This document shows, in pieces, positions 8,056-16,412 of a stretch of DNA of 64,000 nucleotides. The notes beneath the pieces are model-generated. The model was not told the DNA's origin and made no database searches. It worked only from the letters and a program-made list of their open reading frames with translations. The stretch is from CAWCDJ01 sp963796675. GTDB lineage: Bacteria > Acidobacteriota > Terriglobia > Bryobacterales > Bryobacteraceae. The stretch spans positions 434,001 to 498,000 of the forward strand of contig CAWCMS010000001.1 in the NCBI GenBank assembly GCA_963796675.1, written 5' to 3'. Numbering within the stretch: position 1 is the stretch's first letter; each line of letters opens with the position of its first letter. The position numbers and the translations under genes were made by a program.

Positions 8056-10698
8056 CTACTCCTGGCGCAGAGCCCGGATCGGGTCGACCCGGGCGGCGCG
8101 GCGCGCCGGCAGAAAGCTCGCGAAAAGCGCGGCGATGGTCAGCACCAGCAGCATCCCGGCGACGGTAAAGGGATCCGCCGGCCGGATGCCCGCGACCAGT
8201 CGCGCGAGCAGGTGGGCGGCGGCCAGCGCGCCGGCCAGTCCCAATGCCGCACCCACCGCGATCATCCCCAGGCTCTGCTGAAACACCAGCCGCATCACGT
8301 CGGCAGCGCCCGCGCCCAACGCCATCCGCACCCCAAATTCGGGGATGCGGCGGCCGGTGACGTAGGCGAGGACGCCGTAGATCCCCATCGAAGCGAGCAG
8401 CAGGGCCAGCGCGGCGAAAATGCCGAAGAGCAGCATGAGGAAGCGCTGCAGGGCGAGCGCCCCTTCTGCCAACTCTTCCATGGTGCGGATCTCGTAGATC
8501 ACCTGGTCGCGGCCGGCGCCCCGTACGGCGCGCTTCACCGGCTCGACCAGGCTTCGAGGCGGAACGCCGGTACGGACCGCGAGCGACATCAGTTCCGACC
8601 AGCGGCGCATCAGGCGGTCGGGCACCTGCGCCAGCGGGTAGTAGAGTTCGGCGCGCACCTGTGCGGGGTCGTCGTCCGAGGCGCCCCAATGACGTACGTG
8701 CCGCACCACGCCGACGACGCGGCTCGCCCGGTCATCCAGGCCGATCCAGACATACCGGCCGATAGGATCGGAGGAACCGAACGCTTCCCGCGCCATCACC
8801 TCGTCGAGGACGACGACCGGTTCGGAGCCCAGGCGGTCATGATCCGTCAGGAAGCGGCCGCGCAGAAGCGCGATGCCCATGACCTCGAGGTAGCCGGGTG
8901 TGGTGCAGGTGGCCGAGACCAACGGCTGCCGGTCGGCCGGTACGGCGGCGGAGGAGGTGCGATAGCCGATCGGATTATTGCCCTCGCGCAGGGGAACGGT
9001 GTCGACGATGGCGGCGGCCTCGGTGCCGGGAACGCGGCGCACGCGGTCGAGGATCTCCTGCCAGGCGGCGCGCGTGCGGCCGGCATCGGCCAGCGTACCG
9101 GGGTCGAGCGCCGTGCGCGCGGTCAGAACGTTGCGCGGGTTCAGCCCCGGATCGACCGAGGCCAGCCGTAACAGAGCGCGGCCGAGCGTTCCCGCGGAAA
9201 CCAGCAGCACCACGGCAAGCGCGATCTCGGCGACGACAAACGCGAAGTGCAGGCGGCGAGAACTGCCCGTTACGGCGCGGCCACCGGAGCGCAGCACCTT
9301 TTCGAGTCCGTGGACCGGAACGCGCAGGGCCGGGGCGATCCCGAATAACACGCCACAGAGAAGCGAAACGCCAACCGCGAACAGCAGCACACGCGCATCG
9401 AGCCCGATCTCTTCGGCGCGAGGCAGGCTGCCGGGCCAGAAGGCGACGAAAGGCCTCCATCCGAAGGCGGCCAGAAGCACGCCCAGTGCGCCTCCACCCA
9501 AAGCCAGGATGCAGCTCTCGGTAAGACACTGGCGGACCAGTCGCCCGCGCCCGGCGCCGAGCGCCACCCGCATGGCGAGTTCGCGCTCGCGCGAGACGGC
9601 GCGCGCCAGCAGGAGGCTCGCAATGTTGGCGCAGGCGATCAGCAGCACCAGGGTGACCGCGCCCAGCAGGAGCCACAGCGTGCCCTTCACGTCATCCACC
9701 GGTGGGCGCAGCGGATTCGCGATGAAGATCCGGCCTCGATTGGACGCCGGGAATTGCTGCGCGATCCGGCGGCCGATGCCCGCGAACTCCGCTTGCGCCT
9801 GCCCGAGCGTGGCGCCCGGGCGCAGGCGTCCGACGACCGACAGAGCGTGCGCATCGCGGTTCTGCATGTTCGCGGCGGTGTCCTGTCCGAGGGGGAGGTA
9901 GAGGTCGAAAGTGTCGCCCATCAGGCGGAAGCCGGGCGAAGTGACCCCGACGACGGTGTATGGCTTGCCCTGGAAGACGATCTCCGCGCCAATGGCCGAA
10001 GGGCTGGCGGCGAAACGGCGCTGCCACAAGTGGTAGCCAACGATGGCCACGGGCGCGCCGCCGCGGCGGTCTTCCTCGGGCCGGAATTCGCGGCCCGCGT
10101 AGAGGGGAACACCGAGCACGGAAAACAGGCCCGCCGAGATCTCGCGCGCCTCCACGTTTTCCGCCTCGCCGGGTTTGGTCAGAATGCCGTCACCGAAGCG
10201 CCAGGCTGCAAGATCGAGCGTGGTGGCAGAATTCCGGCAATCCAGATAATTCGGGTAGGCAAACGCCCAGAGGTTGCCCCAGTGAGTACTCCAATCGGTC
10301 TGTTCGTCGAGGGCTACGAGGCGCTGCGGCGCGGCGTAGGGCAGCGGCCGCAGGAGTACGCCTCGGATCACGGTGAACATCACCGTGGTCGCGCCGATAC
10401 CGAGCGCCAGGGTGGCGAGGGCGATGACGGAGAAGCCCGGCCGTTGCCGCAGAGTACGGAGCGCGTAGCGGACGTCTTGCGCGAGATCCTCGAGCCAGCG
10501 GGCGCCGCGGGCATCGCGGCACTGCTCCTTGACGGGCTCGAGCCCGCCGAATTCGACGAGCGCCCGGCGGCGCGCTTCCTGCCGGTCGATGCCGCATTCC
10601 ACCAAGGCGGCGGCACGCTCTTCGACGTGGAACCGCAGTTCCTTATCGAGCTGCTCTTCGAGCCGCTTTTGCCCGGTCAGCCGCCGCCACCAGTTCAT
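8056..10698 (-). CDS. ADOP-type ABC permease (MacB/FtsX family)
   Basis: An 880-residue membrane protein of the acidobacterial duplicated permease kind. The N-terminal 70 residues are the acidic/amphipathic prefix (LEEQLDKELRFHVEERAA), followed by a first membrane helix around TLALGIGATTVMFTVI, a large MacB periplasmic-core domain, an FtsX segment with three helices (VTLVLLIACANIASLLLARA), then a repeat of core plus FtsX at the end (FGVRMALGAGAADVMRLV, PARRAARVDPIRALRQE). No ATPase domain is present or adjacent. Substrate unknown; MacB relatives export peptides, lipoproteins or drugs. The ATG at 10698 overlaps the PadR stop by four bases (ATGA), a standard pairing in this phylum, so expression is likely controlled by that regulator. 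Confidence 0.87.
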   Translation of the reverse strand: MNWWRRLTGQKRLEEQLDKELRFHVEERAAALVECGIDRQEARRRALVEFGGLEPVKEQCRDARGARWLEDLAQDVRYALRTLRQRPGFSVIALATLALGIGATTVMFTVIRGVLLRPLPYAAPQRLVALDEQTDWSTHWGNLWAFAYPNYLDCRNSATTLDLAAWRFGDGILTKPGEAENVEAREISAGLFSVLGVPLYAGREFRPEEDRRGGAPVAIVGYHLWQRRFAASPSAIGAEIVFQGKPYTVVGVTSPGFRLMGDTFDLYLPLGQDTAANMQNRDAHALSVVGRLRPGATLGQAQAEFAGIGRRIAQQFPASNRGRIFIANPLRPPVDDVKGTLWLLLGAVTLVLLIACANIASLLLARAVSRERELAMRVALGAGRGRLVRQCLTESCILALGGGALGVLLAAFGWRPFVAFWPGSLPRAEEIGLDARVLLFAVGVSLLCGVLFGIAPALRVPVHGLEKVLRSGGRAVTGSSRRLHFAFVVAEIALAVVLLVSAGTLGRALLRLASVDPGLNPRNVLTARTALDPGTLADAGRTRAAWQEILDRVRRVPGTEAAAIVDTVPLREGNNPIGYRTSSAAVPADRQPLVSATCTTPGYLEVMGIALLRGRFLTDHDRLGSEPVVVLDEVMAREAFGSSDPIGRYVWIGLDDRASRVVGVVRHVRHWGASDDDPAQVRAELYYPLAQVPDRLMRRWSELMSLAVRTGVPPRSLVEPVKRAVRGAGRDQVIYEIRTMEELAEGALALQRFLMLLFGIFAALALLLASMGIYGVLAYVTGRRIPEFGVRMALGAGAADVMRLVFQQSLGMIAVGAALGLAGALAAAHLLARLVAGIRPADPFTVAGMLLVLTIAALFASFLPARRAARVDPIRALRQE

Positions 10699-11039
10699 TC
10701 GGCAGCCTCGCCGGACATCCGCAAAATCAGGCCGACCGCCTCCGCCAGCCGCTCCCAGCTTGCGGCCTCGCTTTCGAGCTGCGCGCGGCCCTTGCGCGTC
10801 AACCGGTAGAACTTGGCCTCGCGCCCGGTGCCGGTCTCGCGCCATTCCGCCGACAGCATGCCGCGGTTCTCGAGGCGGTGCAGCGCGGGGTAGAGCGAGC
10901 CCTGCGGCACCTGCACCACGTCGCGCGATACCTGTTGCAGCCGCTGCGCGATGGCGTAACCGTGTACTGGTCCCAGCGCCGCCACTTTGAGGATGAGAAG
11001 ATCCAGGGTGCCCTGGGGAAGATCGGATTTGTTCGCCAT
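10695..11039 (-). CDS. PadR-family transcriptional regulator
   Basis: A 114-residue winged-helix repressor. It starts with LPQGTLDLLILKVAAL, continues with GYAIAQRLQQ and VPQGSLYPALHRLENRGML (recognition helix and wing), and closes with the TGREAKFYRLTRKGRAQLE strand pair and a C-terminal helix for dimerisation. PadR proteins repress nearby transport or catabolic genes until a ligand binds. The stop overlaps the start of the ADOP permease by four bases, so the permease is probably its co-transcribed target. Only 38 bases separate its start from the divergent GNAT gene, leaving room for a shared promoter/operator that I cannot resolve by eye. Confidence 0.9.
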   Translation of the reverse strand: MANKSDLPQGTLDLLILKVAALGPVHGYAIAQRLQQVSRDVVQVPQGSLYPALHRLENRGMLSAEWRETGTGREAKFYRLTRKGRAQLESEAASWERLAEAVGLILRMSGEAAE

Positions 11040-11077
11040 ACCTCGGTCTTCTACAGGTTAGATCAGGATATGCAGAA

Positions 11078-11563
11078 GTGCAAGGGGTGCAGCTTGTGCC
11101 AATCTGGAAGCGGAGGGAGGAGCTTCTGTCCGCGCCGTTCATTCGCGAGATCCGCACCGAAGATGCCGAGGCTGCCGCGCAGCTCAGCACTGAGTTGGGC
11201 TATCCGGTGACTACGGCTGCCATGGCGCAGCGAATCCGCCGCCGCGCGGAAATGGGTGGCCGGGCCGTATTCGTCGCGCTGGTGGACGACGTGGTTGCCG
11301 GCTGGGTGGATGTAGGAACCACCGATCACCTGCAAAACGAGCCTTACGGAGAGATCGGCGGACTGGTGGTCTCGGAGGCGTACCGGAGTGCGGGAGTCGG
11401 CGCGGCCCTGGTGTTACGCGCGGAACAGTGGATCCGCGAGCAGGGACTGGCGCGCGTCACCGTTCGCTCGCAGATCAAACGGGAAAGGGCCCATCGCTTC
11501 TACCTGCGTCAGGGGTACGAGCGCGTCAAGACCTCGGCGGTCTTTTCGAAAGTGCTGGCATGA
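11078..11563 (+). CDS. GNAT-family N-acetyltransferase
   Basis: A 161-residue single-domain acetyltransferase. The body starts at FIREIRTEDAEAAAQL, runs through FVALVDDVVAGWVDV and reaches the acetyl-CoA pyrophosphate loop in SEAYRSAGVGAALV, followed by the typical end (RAHRFYLRQGYERVKTSAVFSK). Substrate is unknown. Several GTG codons lie near the 5' end; GTG at 11078 is taken as the start, and the first ten residues are uncertain. The stop overlaps the start of alkB by four bases (ATGA), so it probably shares a transcript with the repair gene. Confidence 0.82.
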   Translation: MQGVQLVPIWKRREELLSAPFIREIRTEDAEAAAQLSTELGYPVTTAAMAQRIRRRAEMGGRAVFVALVDDVVAGWVDVGTTDHLQNEPYGEIGGLVVSEAYRSAGVGAALVLRAEQWIREQGLARVTVRSQIKRERAHRFYLRQGYERVKTSAVFSKVLA

Positions 11564-12219
11564 CTCCGTTATTCGAGGACGAACCGCGGCAGCCGTTCTC
11601 CGAGCCGCTCGAAGAAGGCGCGGTGATCCTGCGCGGCTTCGCGTCGACGCGGGCGGAGGCGCTGGTGGGCGAGATCGGCCGCATTGCGGAGGCAGCGCCG
11701 TTTCGCCACCTGGTGACCCCGGGCGGCTACAGCATGTCGGTGGCGATGACCAACTGCGGACGCGTGGGCTGGGTTTCCGACCGCTGCGGTTACCGCTACG
11801 ACCCGATCGATCCGGACAGCGGACAGCCGTGGCCGCCGCTGCCGGCGCTGTTTCTGGAACTCGCGCAGGGCGCCGCGGCGGAGGGAGGATTCCCCGGCTA
11901 TGACCCCGACGCCTGCCTGATCAACCGTTACGCGCCCGGTTCGAAGCTCGGGCTTCACCAGGATCGCGATGAGGAAGACCAGTGGGCGCCGATCGTCTCC
12001 GTTTCACTCGGGTTGCCGGCAGTGTTTCTCTGGGGCGGCAAGCGCCGCGCCGACCCGCTGCGCCGCATCCGCCTGGAAAGCGGGGACGTTGCCGTCTGGG
12101 GCGGGCCCGCGCGCTTCGTTTACCATGGCGTCTCTCCGCTGAAGGACGGCCACCACGCGCTGACCGGGGGCGTCCGATTTAACCTGACGTTTCGAAAAGT
12201 GTTCGGCGCGGCGGAGTGA
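11560..12219 (+). CDS. alkB: AlkB-type alpha-ketoglutarate-dependent DNA/RNA dealkylase
   Basis: A 219-residue Fe(II)/2-oxoglutarate dioxygenase that removes methyl lesions such as 1-methyladenine and 3-methylcytosine. The Fe ligands are visible as H133-x-D135 in LHQDRDEED and H189 in FVYHGV; the 2-oxoglutarate-binding arginines lie in RFNLTFR (R206, R212). The substrate-lid region SMSVAMTNCGRVGW and the YRYDP stretch are also as in E. coli AlkB, and the length matches. The start ATG at 11560 is fixed by the ATGA overlap with the GNAT gene; a longer upstream open frame is only the GNAT shadow. An adjacent ada gene is not seen. Confidence 0.92.
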   Translation: MTPLFEDEPRQPFSEPLEEGAVILRGFASTRAEALVGEIGRIAEAAPFRHLVTPGGYSMSVAMTNCGRVGWVSDRCGYRYDPIDPDSGQPWPPLPALFLELAQGAAAEGGFPGYDPDACLINRYAPGSKLGLHQDRDEEDQWAPIVSVSLGLPAVFLWGGKRRADPLRRIRLESGDVAVWGGPARFVYHGVSPLKDGHHALTGGVRFNLTFRKVFGAAE

Positions 12220-12227
12220 AACCGTAC

Positions 12228-12244
12228 GCCCGCGGGCCGCGGGC
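12228..12244 (+). terminator. GC-rich palindrome after alkB
   Basis: GCCCGCGG and CCGCGGGC flank a single base just after the alkB stop. After opening a loop the stem is only 6-7 bp and no T-tract follows, so a role in ending transcription is possible but weak. Confidence 0.25.
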
Positions 12245-12258
12245 GGCCATCCTGACTA

Positions 12259-12726
12259 ATGAACAGAGTTTTAGGGGCCTCGGGGAGGCGTTATATGAGA
12301 ATGCTCGTGCCGGGTCTGCTGCTTTGCGGGCTGGCTTACGCAGGATCTAACGTGACGGTAATCTTTCCGCCGCAGGCCCCGGCGACTAACGTAATCATGG
12401 TTCCCGCCGCCGCGCCCGAAGAGGCACCGCCGCCCATTCGCGTGCGGCCAACCACTTACCTGATCGCATTCAAGGGCGGCACCGTGCGGATGGCCCTCAA
12501 CTATTGGGTCAGCGGCAGCACCCTGGTCTACTTCACGACGGATCGCGAGCGGAGAACGGCGCCGCTCGAGACCGTCGACCGCGGACTCAGCGAGCGGCTG
12601 AACATCGAACGCGACGTGGTATTCCGCCTTCCCCCCGTGGAGCGAGTAACGACTGCACGCGCGCGCCCGGTGCGGCATACCGGGAACGCTAGCCGTAAGT
12701 GCTGCTGCGTCACCGTAACGAAGTGA
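12259..12726 (+). CDS. secreted protein of an acidobacterial family
   Basis: A 155-residue exported protein, or 143 residues from the second ATG at 12295, which places the hydrophobic signal (MLVPGLLLCGLAYA) closer to the start. After a Pro/Ala-rich linker, the conserved core TYLIAFKGGTVRMALNYWV then SGSTLVYFT and LETVDRGLSERLNIER resembles a family repeatedly seen in Acidobacteriota, in which the tract reads like a Tyr-Trp-rich strand set ending in a VDRxLSxRLN helix. No function is established. The C-terminus carries three consecutive cysteines (KCCCVTV), which is unusual for an exported protein. It sits in a forward run between alkB and a DJ-1-type gene. Confidence 0.65.
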   Translation: MNRVLGASGRRYMRMLVPGLLLCGLAYAGSNVTVIFPPQAPATNVIMVPAAAPEEAPPPIRVRPTTYLIAFKGGTVRMALNYWVSGSTLVYFTTDRERRTAPLETVDRGLSERLNIERDVVFRLPPVERVTTARARPVRHTGNASRKCCCVTVTK

Positions 12727-12750
12727 GCGCCGGGCCTGTAGAATCAGGAC

Positions 12751-13320
12751 ATGCCCAAAGTTCTCGTGATTACAGGTGATGGCGGCGAGTCCTACGAAGC
12801 GCTTTATGCGGTCCACCGGTTTCAGGAGGAGGGATGGGAGGCCGTAGTAGCGGCCCCCTCGCGCCGCCGGCTGAACCTGGTGATGCACGATTTCAAGCCC
12901 GGCTGGGACACTTATATCGAACGCCGCGGCTACGGTCTCGAAGCCGACATCGCCTTCGATCAGGTGAAGGTAGAGGATTATGCGGCCGTCGTGATTCTGG
13001 GCGGCCGCGCGCCGGAGTACTTGCGGAACAACGCCAAGGTGCTGGAGATCGTGCGGAGCTTCGATCATCAGGGCAAGTGGATCTTCGCCATCTGCCACGG
13101 CGTGCAGATTCTGGCAGCGGCGGGACTGGCCTCCGGGAAGCGCGTGACGTGCTATGAACACGTGCGTCTGGAAGCCGAGGCGGCCGGCGCGACCTATGCC
13201 ACCGACCAGACGGTATGCGACGGGCGGATCGTGACCGCGCAGACGTGGCAGTCGCATCCGAGTTTCTATCGCGCGATCTTTGCCCAGCTGGCAGGCCAGG
13301 CGAGTGCCGCTCGATCCTGA
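12751..13320 (+). CDS. DJ-1/PfpI superfamily protein
   Basis: A 189-residue cytoplasmic protein of the DJ-1/PfpI/Hsp31 fold. The nucleophile elbow is AICHGVQIL with Cys115 followed by His116, and Glu13 in GDGGESYE is the acidic residue expected next to the reactive Cys. Family members act as glyoxalases/deglycases, proteases or chaperones; the Cys-His pair and the length around 190 fit the PfpI-type branch. The TWQSHPSFYRAIFAQL ending is typical. The 3' end overlaps the start of the next hydrolase gene by 17 bases, so the two are coupled. Confidence 0.86.
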   Translation: MPKVLVITGDGGESYEALYAVHRFQEEGWEAVVAAPSRRRLNLVMHDFKPGWDTYIERRGYGLEADIAFDQVKVEDYAAVVILGGRAPEYLRNNAKVLEIVRSFDHQGKWIFAICHGVQILAAAGLASGKRVTCYEHVRLEAEAAGATYATDQTVCDGRIVTAQTWQSHPSFYRAIFAQLAGQASAARS

Positions 13321-14188
13321 AGTCGCGGCTTACCTGGAGACGCAGCGCCACCTGCCGGCCCGTTCCGCCCTGGACATCGCGGGAACGCGCGACAGATTGC
13401 GGCGGGCAGCGGTGCTGGCGGGACCCGCGCCGGAGCTTGCCCGCGTCGCAGACGTGATGCTCCCCGGAGGCGTGCGTGCCCGCGACTACCGGCCCGCGCC
13501 GGGCGAAGCTTTGCCGCTCGCCGTCTACTTTCACGGCGGCCGATTCTTCAGCGGCGACCTGGAAAGCCACGATACCGTGTGCCGGCTCCTGGCGCTTGCG
13601 TCCGGCTGTCGCATCGTCGCGGTGGATTACCGGCTGGCTCCCGAACATCGATTCCCCGCGGCCGCGGACGACGCCTGCGCCGCGGTGGATTGGGCCCTGC
13701 GGCAGGGCGTGCCGGCGGCGGTAGCAGGCGATAGCGCGGGAGCGAATCTGGCGGCGGTAGCCGCGCTGGCCTATCGCGTCGCGGGCCTCCGATGCCAGTT
13801 GCTGGTCTACCCGATGATCGACGCGACCTGCGGCTCGGCCTCGTTCGCGGAGTTCGCCGAAGGCTACGGGCCGGGCGCCGGCGACATGCGGCGCGGGTGG
13901 TCGGAATACCTCGCGGCGGCCGCCGATCCGCGGGACCCGTTGGCATCGCCGCTCTTTGCCGCGGACGTTCGCGGCGCTGCCCCGGCGTTCGTGTTGACCG
14001 CGGAGTTCGACACGTTGCGTGACGAGGGCGAGGCCTATGCGCGAAGGCTGATCGAATCCGGCAATACCGTGCAGGTGCGGCGCTACCAGGGGATGATCCA
14101 CGGATTTTTCACCATGCCCGGCATTCTTCGAGCGGCACGCGAAGCGATGGCGGAGGCGGGCGACTATCTGGGCCGGATGCTGGTGTAA
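13304..14188 (+). CDS. alpha/beta hydrolase, hormone-sensitive-lipase family
   Basis: A 294-residue esterase/lipase. The oxyanion-hole motif HGGRF is at 77-81, the nucleophile elbow GDSAG at 142-146 (Ser144), with VDYRLAPEHRFPAA at 108-120 between them as in all HSL-type enzymes; the acid is in EFDTLRDEG and the His in GMIHGFF near the C-terminus. It hydrolyses acyl esters; substrate unknown. The GTG at 13304 (VPLDPEVAAYL) is preferred to a TTG 24 bases upstream because the conserved region begins there. It overlaps the DJ-1-type gene and is followed two bases later by the Rsm22 gene. Confidence 0.85.
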   Translation: MPLDPEVAAYLETQRHLPARSALDIAGTRDRLRRAAVLAGPAPELARVADVMLPGGVRARDYRPAPGEALPLAVYFHGGRFFSGDLESHDTVCRLLALASGCRIVAVDYRLAPEHRFPAAADDACAAVDWALRQGVPAAVAGDSAGANLAAVAALAYRVAGLRCQLLVYPMIDATCGSASFAEFAEGYGPGAGDMRRGWSEYLAAAADPRDPLASPLFAADVRGAAPAFVLTAEFDTLRDEGEAYARRLIESGNTVQVRRYQGMIHGFFTMPGILRAAREAMAEAGDYLGRMLV

Positions 14189-14190
14189 TC

Positions 14191-15105
14191 ATGCTGCTCC
14201 CCGACCCCATTCGCCGCGCCATCGAAGAACGCGCTGAGGCCCTGGGCTTCCAGGAGTTGAAGCGCGCGGCCACGGCGCTCTCCGACGCGTATCGGGAGGG
14301 CCGCAAGCCACACCTCGCCGACGAGTCACGGACCGCGGCTTATCTGGTGACCCGCATGCCGGCGACCTACGCCGCCGCCTACACCGTTCTGCGCGAAGTT
14401 CGCGAGCGCCTGGGCCCCGTTGACAGCATCCTGGATGTTGGCTCGGGCACCGGAGCCGCATCGGTCGCGGCACGCACGTGGTTCCCGAGTGCAACGCTCG
14501 CGCTGCTCGAACGCGACGCCGCCTTCGCCAAGGCGTCGCGCGCGTGGCTGCCCGAGGCGGAACTTCTGGCGCGCGATCTTACCGGCGAACTTCCGGAGCG
14601 CGACCTGGTCATCGCCGCCTACTCGCTCGGCGAGGCCGGCGGACTGGCTCACGCGGCGCGCTTGTGGCAAGCGGCGCATCGCGCCCTGGTGGTGATCGAG
14701 CCCGGCACCCCGCGCGGCTTTGAGTTGATCCGCGCGGTCCGCGACCAGTTACTCGCGGAGGGGGCGCACATGATCGCGCCGTGTCCGCTCGAAGGCTCCT
14801 GCCCGATGGTGACGCCCGATTGGTGCCACTTCGCCGCGCGCGTCGAACGGTCGTCCCTGCACCGGCGCGTGAAGGGCGGTGAACTCGGTTACGAGGATGA
14901 GAAATACAGCTACGTGGCGCTGGCCAGGGAGACGGTCGGGCTGGCCCATGCGCGCGTGGTGCGGCATCCGCAGCACCACCCCGGCCTGATCGTGCTCGAA
15001 GAGTGTACGCCGCTCGGTTTGCGCACCGCGCGAGTCACCAAGCGCGATAAAGAGGCTTTCCGGGCCGCGCGCCGGGCGCAGTGGGGTCAGCCGATCGATT
15101 CCTGA
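14191..15105 (+). CDS. Rsm22-family ribosomal small-subunit methyltransferase-like protein
   Basis: A 304-residue protein of the Rsm22/METTL17 family. SILDVGSGTGAASVAA (about residues 79-94) is the SAM-binding motif I. The diagnostic segment is in the second half: IAPCPLEGSCPM, DWCHF, ERSSLHRRVKGGELGYEDEK. Cysteines 198, 204, 212 and 272 reproduce the C-x5-C-x7-C plus distant Cys spacing that binds a 4Fe-4S cluster in the mitochondrial homologue. Family members associate with the small ribosomal subunit during assembly; direct methylation is not established for the bacterial ones. It follows the hydrolase by two bases and its 3' end overlaps the convergent aldo/keto reductase by 19 bases. Confidence 0.86.
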   Translation: MLLPDPIRRAIEERAEALGFQELKRAATALSDAYREGRKPHLADESRTAAYLVTRMPATYAAAYTVLREVRERLGPVDSILDVGSGTGAASVAARTWFPSATLALLERDAAFAKASRAWLPEAELLARDLTGELPERDLVIAAYSLGEAGGLAHAARLWQAAHRALVVIEPGTPRGFELIRAVRDQLLAEGAHMIAPCPLEGSCPMVTPDWCHFAARVERSSLHRRVKGGELGYEDEKYSYVALARETVGLAHARVVRHPQHHPGLIVLEECTPLGLRTARVTKRDKEAFRAARRAQWGQPIDS

Positions 15106-15821
15106 AACGCTTCCCAGTTTTCCTGCAGGTGCTGCCGCGAGGTAGTGCCGGTGAGGATCACACCCGTGAATTCGCGCTCCAGGACGAAGCGGAAAGCGTC
15201 GCGCCGCACGGCGGATCCCATCGCGAACGGTCGATTCACCGCGATCCATCGACCCGGCTTGAAATACGGGGCAAACTGCCGGTTGTCGCGATTGTAGGGG
15301 AACTGCATGACGTTGAGCCGCGGGTCCGCATCCGCCGCGCGCGCCGATTCCACGTCGCTAACGCTCGGGCCGAGGCGCTCAATGCCCAGGCCGCGCGCGT
15401 ATTCCCAGGCTCGCGCGACGCCGCTGCTCGCAAGCGCCGCGGGAGTGGTCTTGTGGAGTTGCAGCACTTCGATTGCCCCCAGACGCGCGAAACTGCGGTC
15501 GAGCGACCGCCGGAGAGCGTCGAAAGAATGGTCGGCGTAGGGCGCGCCCTCGGCGGCATTCCAGTGCTCGCCGAACTTGGTGGCGGCAGTGACCAAGGCA
15601 CGCTCGCGCGCGGTCAATTGCCGAAGGAAACGGCCCAGGCGCTCTTCACTGACGCCGTCGCCATAGGAGGGCGCGGTATCGAAGTAGCGCACTCCCAGTT
15701 CGAAGGCGAACTCCAGGAGCGCCTGTGCGTCGGATTCCGAAGGGATCGGGTGCGGAACGTGCCCCCAGGGCTTGCCGATGCCAATCAGGCCCAGGCCAAG
15801 CTGAACGGTCCTGCTGCTCAC
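15087..15821 (-). CDS. aldo/keto reductase
   Basis: A 244-residue NAD(P)H-dependent oxidoreductase of the TIM-barrel AKR superfamily. The catalytic tetrad can be read off: Asp48 and Tyr53 in FDTAPSYGDG, Lys82 in AATKFGE and His123 in LQLHKT. GVILTGTTSRQHLQENWEA at the end is the cofactor-binding strand. It is shorter than the usual 280-330 residues because the early C-terminal loops are compact. The start is the GTG at 15821; the open frame continuing upstream to 16340 is the antisense shadow of the HD gene. Substrate unknown. It diverges from the HD hydrolase gene with 19 bases between starts. Confidence 0.85.
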   Translation of the reverse strand: MSSRTVQLGLGLIGIGKPWGHVPHPIPSESDAQALLEFAFELGVRYFDTAPSYGDGVSEERLGRFLRQLTARERALVTAATKFGEHWNAAEGAPYADHSFDALRRSLDRSFARLGAIEVLQLHKTTPAALASSGVARAWEYARGLGIERLGPSVSDVESARAADADPRLNVMQFPYNRDNRQFAPYFKPGRWIAVNRPFAMGSAVRRDAFRFVLEREFTGVILTGTTSRQHLQENWEAFQESIG

Positions 15822-15840
15822 CGGTATATGATAAGTCTCA

Positions 15841-16412
15841 ATGCTCGACCGCGAACAGGCCTGGGAGATTCTTTGCGAGTACACGAAGTCGGAAGGCCTG
15901 CGCAAGCACGCGCTGGCGGTCGAGACGTGCGTGACGGCGTACGCCCGCAAGCTCGGCGAAGACGAGCGCGAAGTGGGCGTAACGGCGCTGCTGCACGATT
16001 TCGATTGGGAGATCCATCCGACGCTGGAAGAGCATCCGCAGAAGGGCGAGCCGATTCTGGCGGAGCGCGGGGTGGACGAGGAGATCCGCCGCGCGATCCT
16101 CTCGCACGCCGCCACACCGGCGTGCCGCGCGAATCGGCGCTCGAAAAGACGCTGTTCGCCTGCGACGAACTGGCCGGCTTCATCACGGCGATTTCCTACG
16201 TGAAGCCGCACCGCAGCGTGTTCGAAGTGGACGTGGCGTCGGTGAAGAAGAAGATGAAGGACAAGGCGTTCGCCCGCTCGGTGAACCGGCAGGACATTGT
16301 GGACGGCGCGACGGAGTTGGGCGTGCCGCTCGAAGAGCACATCGAGTTCTGCGTGAAGGCGATGCAGGAGCGCGCCGAGGAGCTAGGCCTGAAGGGCAGC
16401 CTGGACGCGTGA
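15841..16412 (+). CDS. HD-domain hydrolase, one frameshift
   Basis: HD-superfamily metal phosphohydrolase of about 190 residues. The first part shows His23 and the HD pair at 52-53 (ALLHDFDWEIHP) and ILSHA near 88; the second part, in another frame, continues TGVPRESALEKTLFACDEL and ends after a lysine-rich helix (VKKKMKDKAF). The join lies near 16118-16124, where one base seems to be missing (the family normally reads SHADYTG or similar). Family members of this short type hydrolyse nucleotides or are uncharacterised YedJ-like proteins. Its last 30 bases overlap the convergent acyltransferase gene. Confidence 0.78.

Noticed and set aside
15822..16340. N-terminal extension of the aldo/keto reductase to about 417 residues
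   Set aside because: The upstream part is antisense to the HD hydrolase gene and has no AKR features; the catalytic barrel begins after the GTG at 15821.
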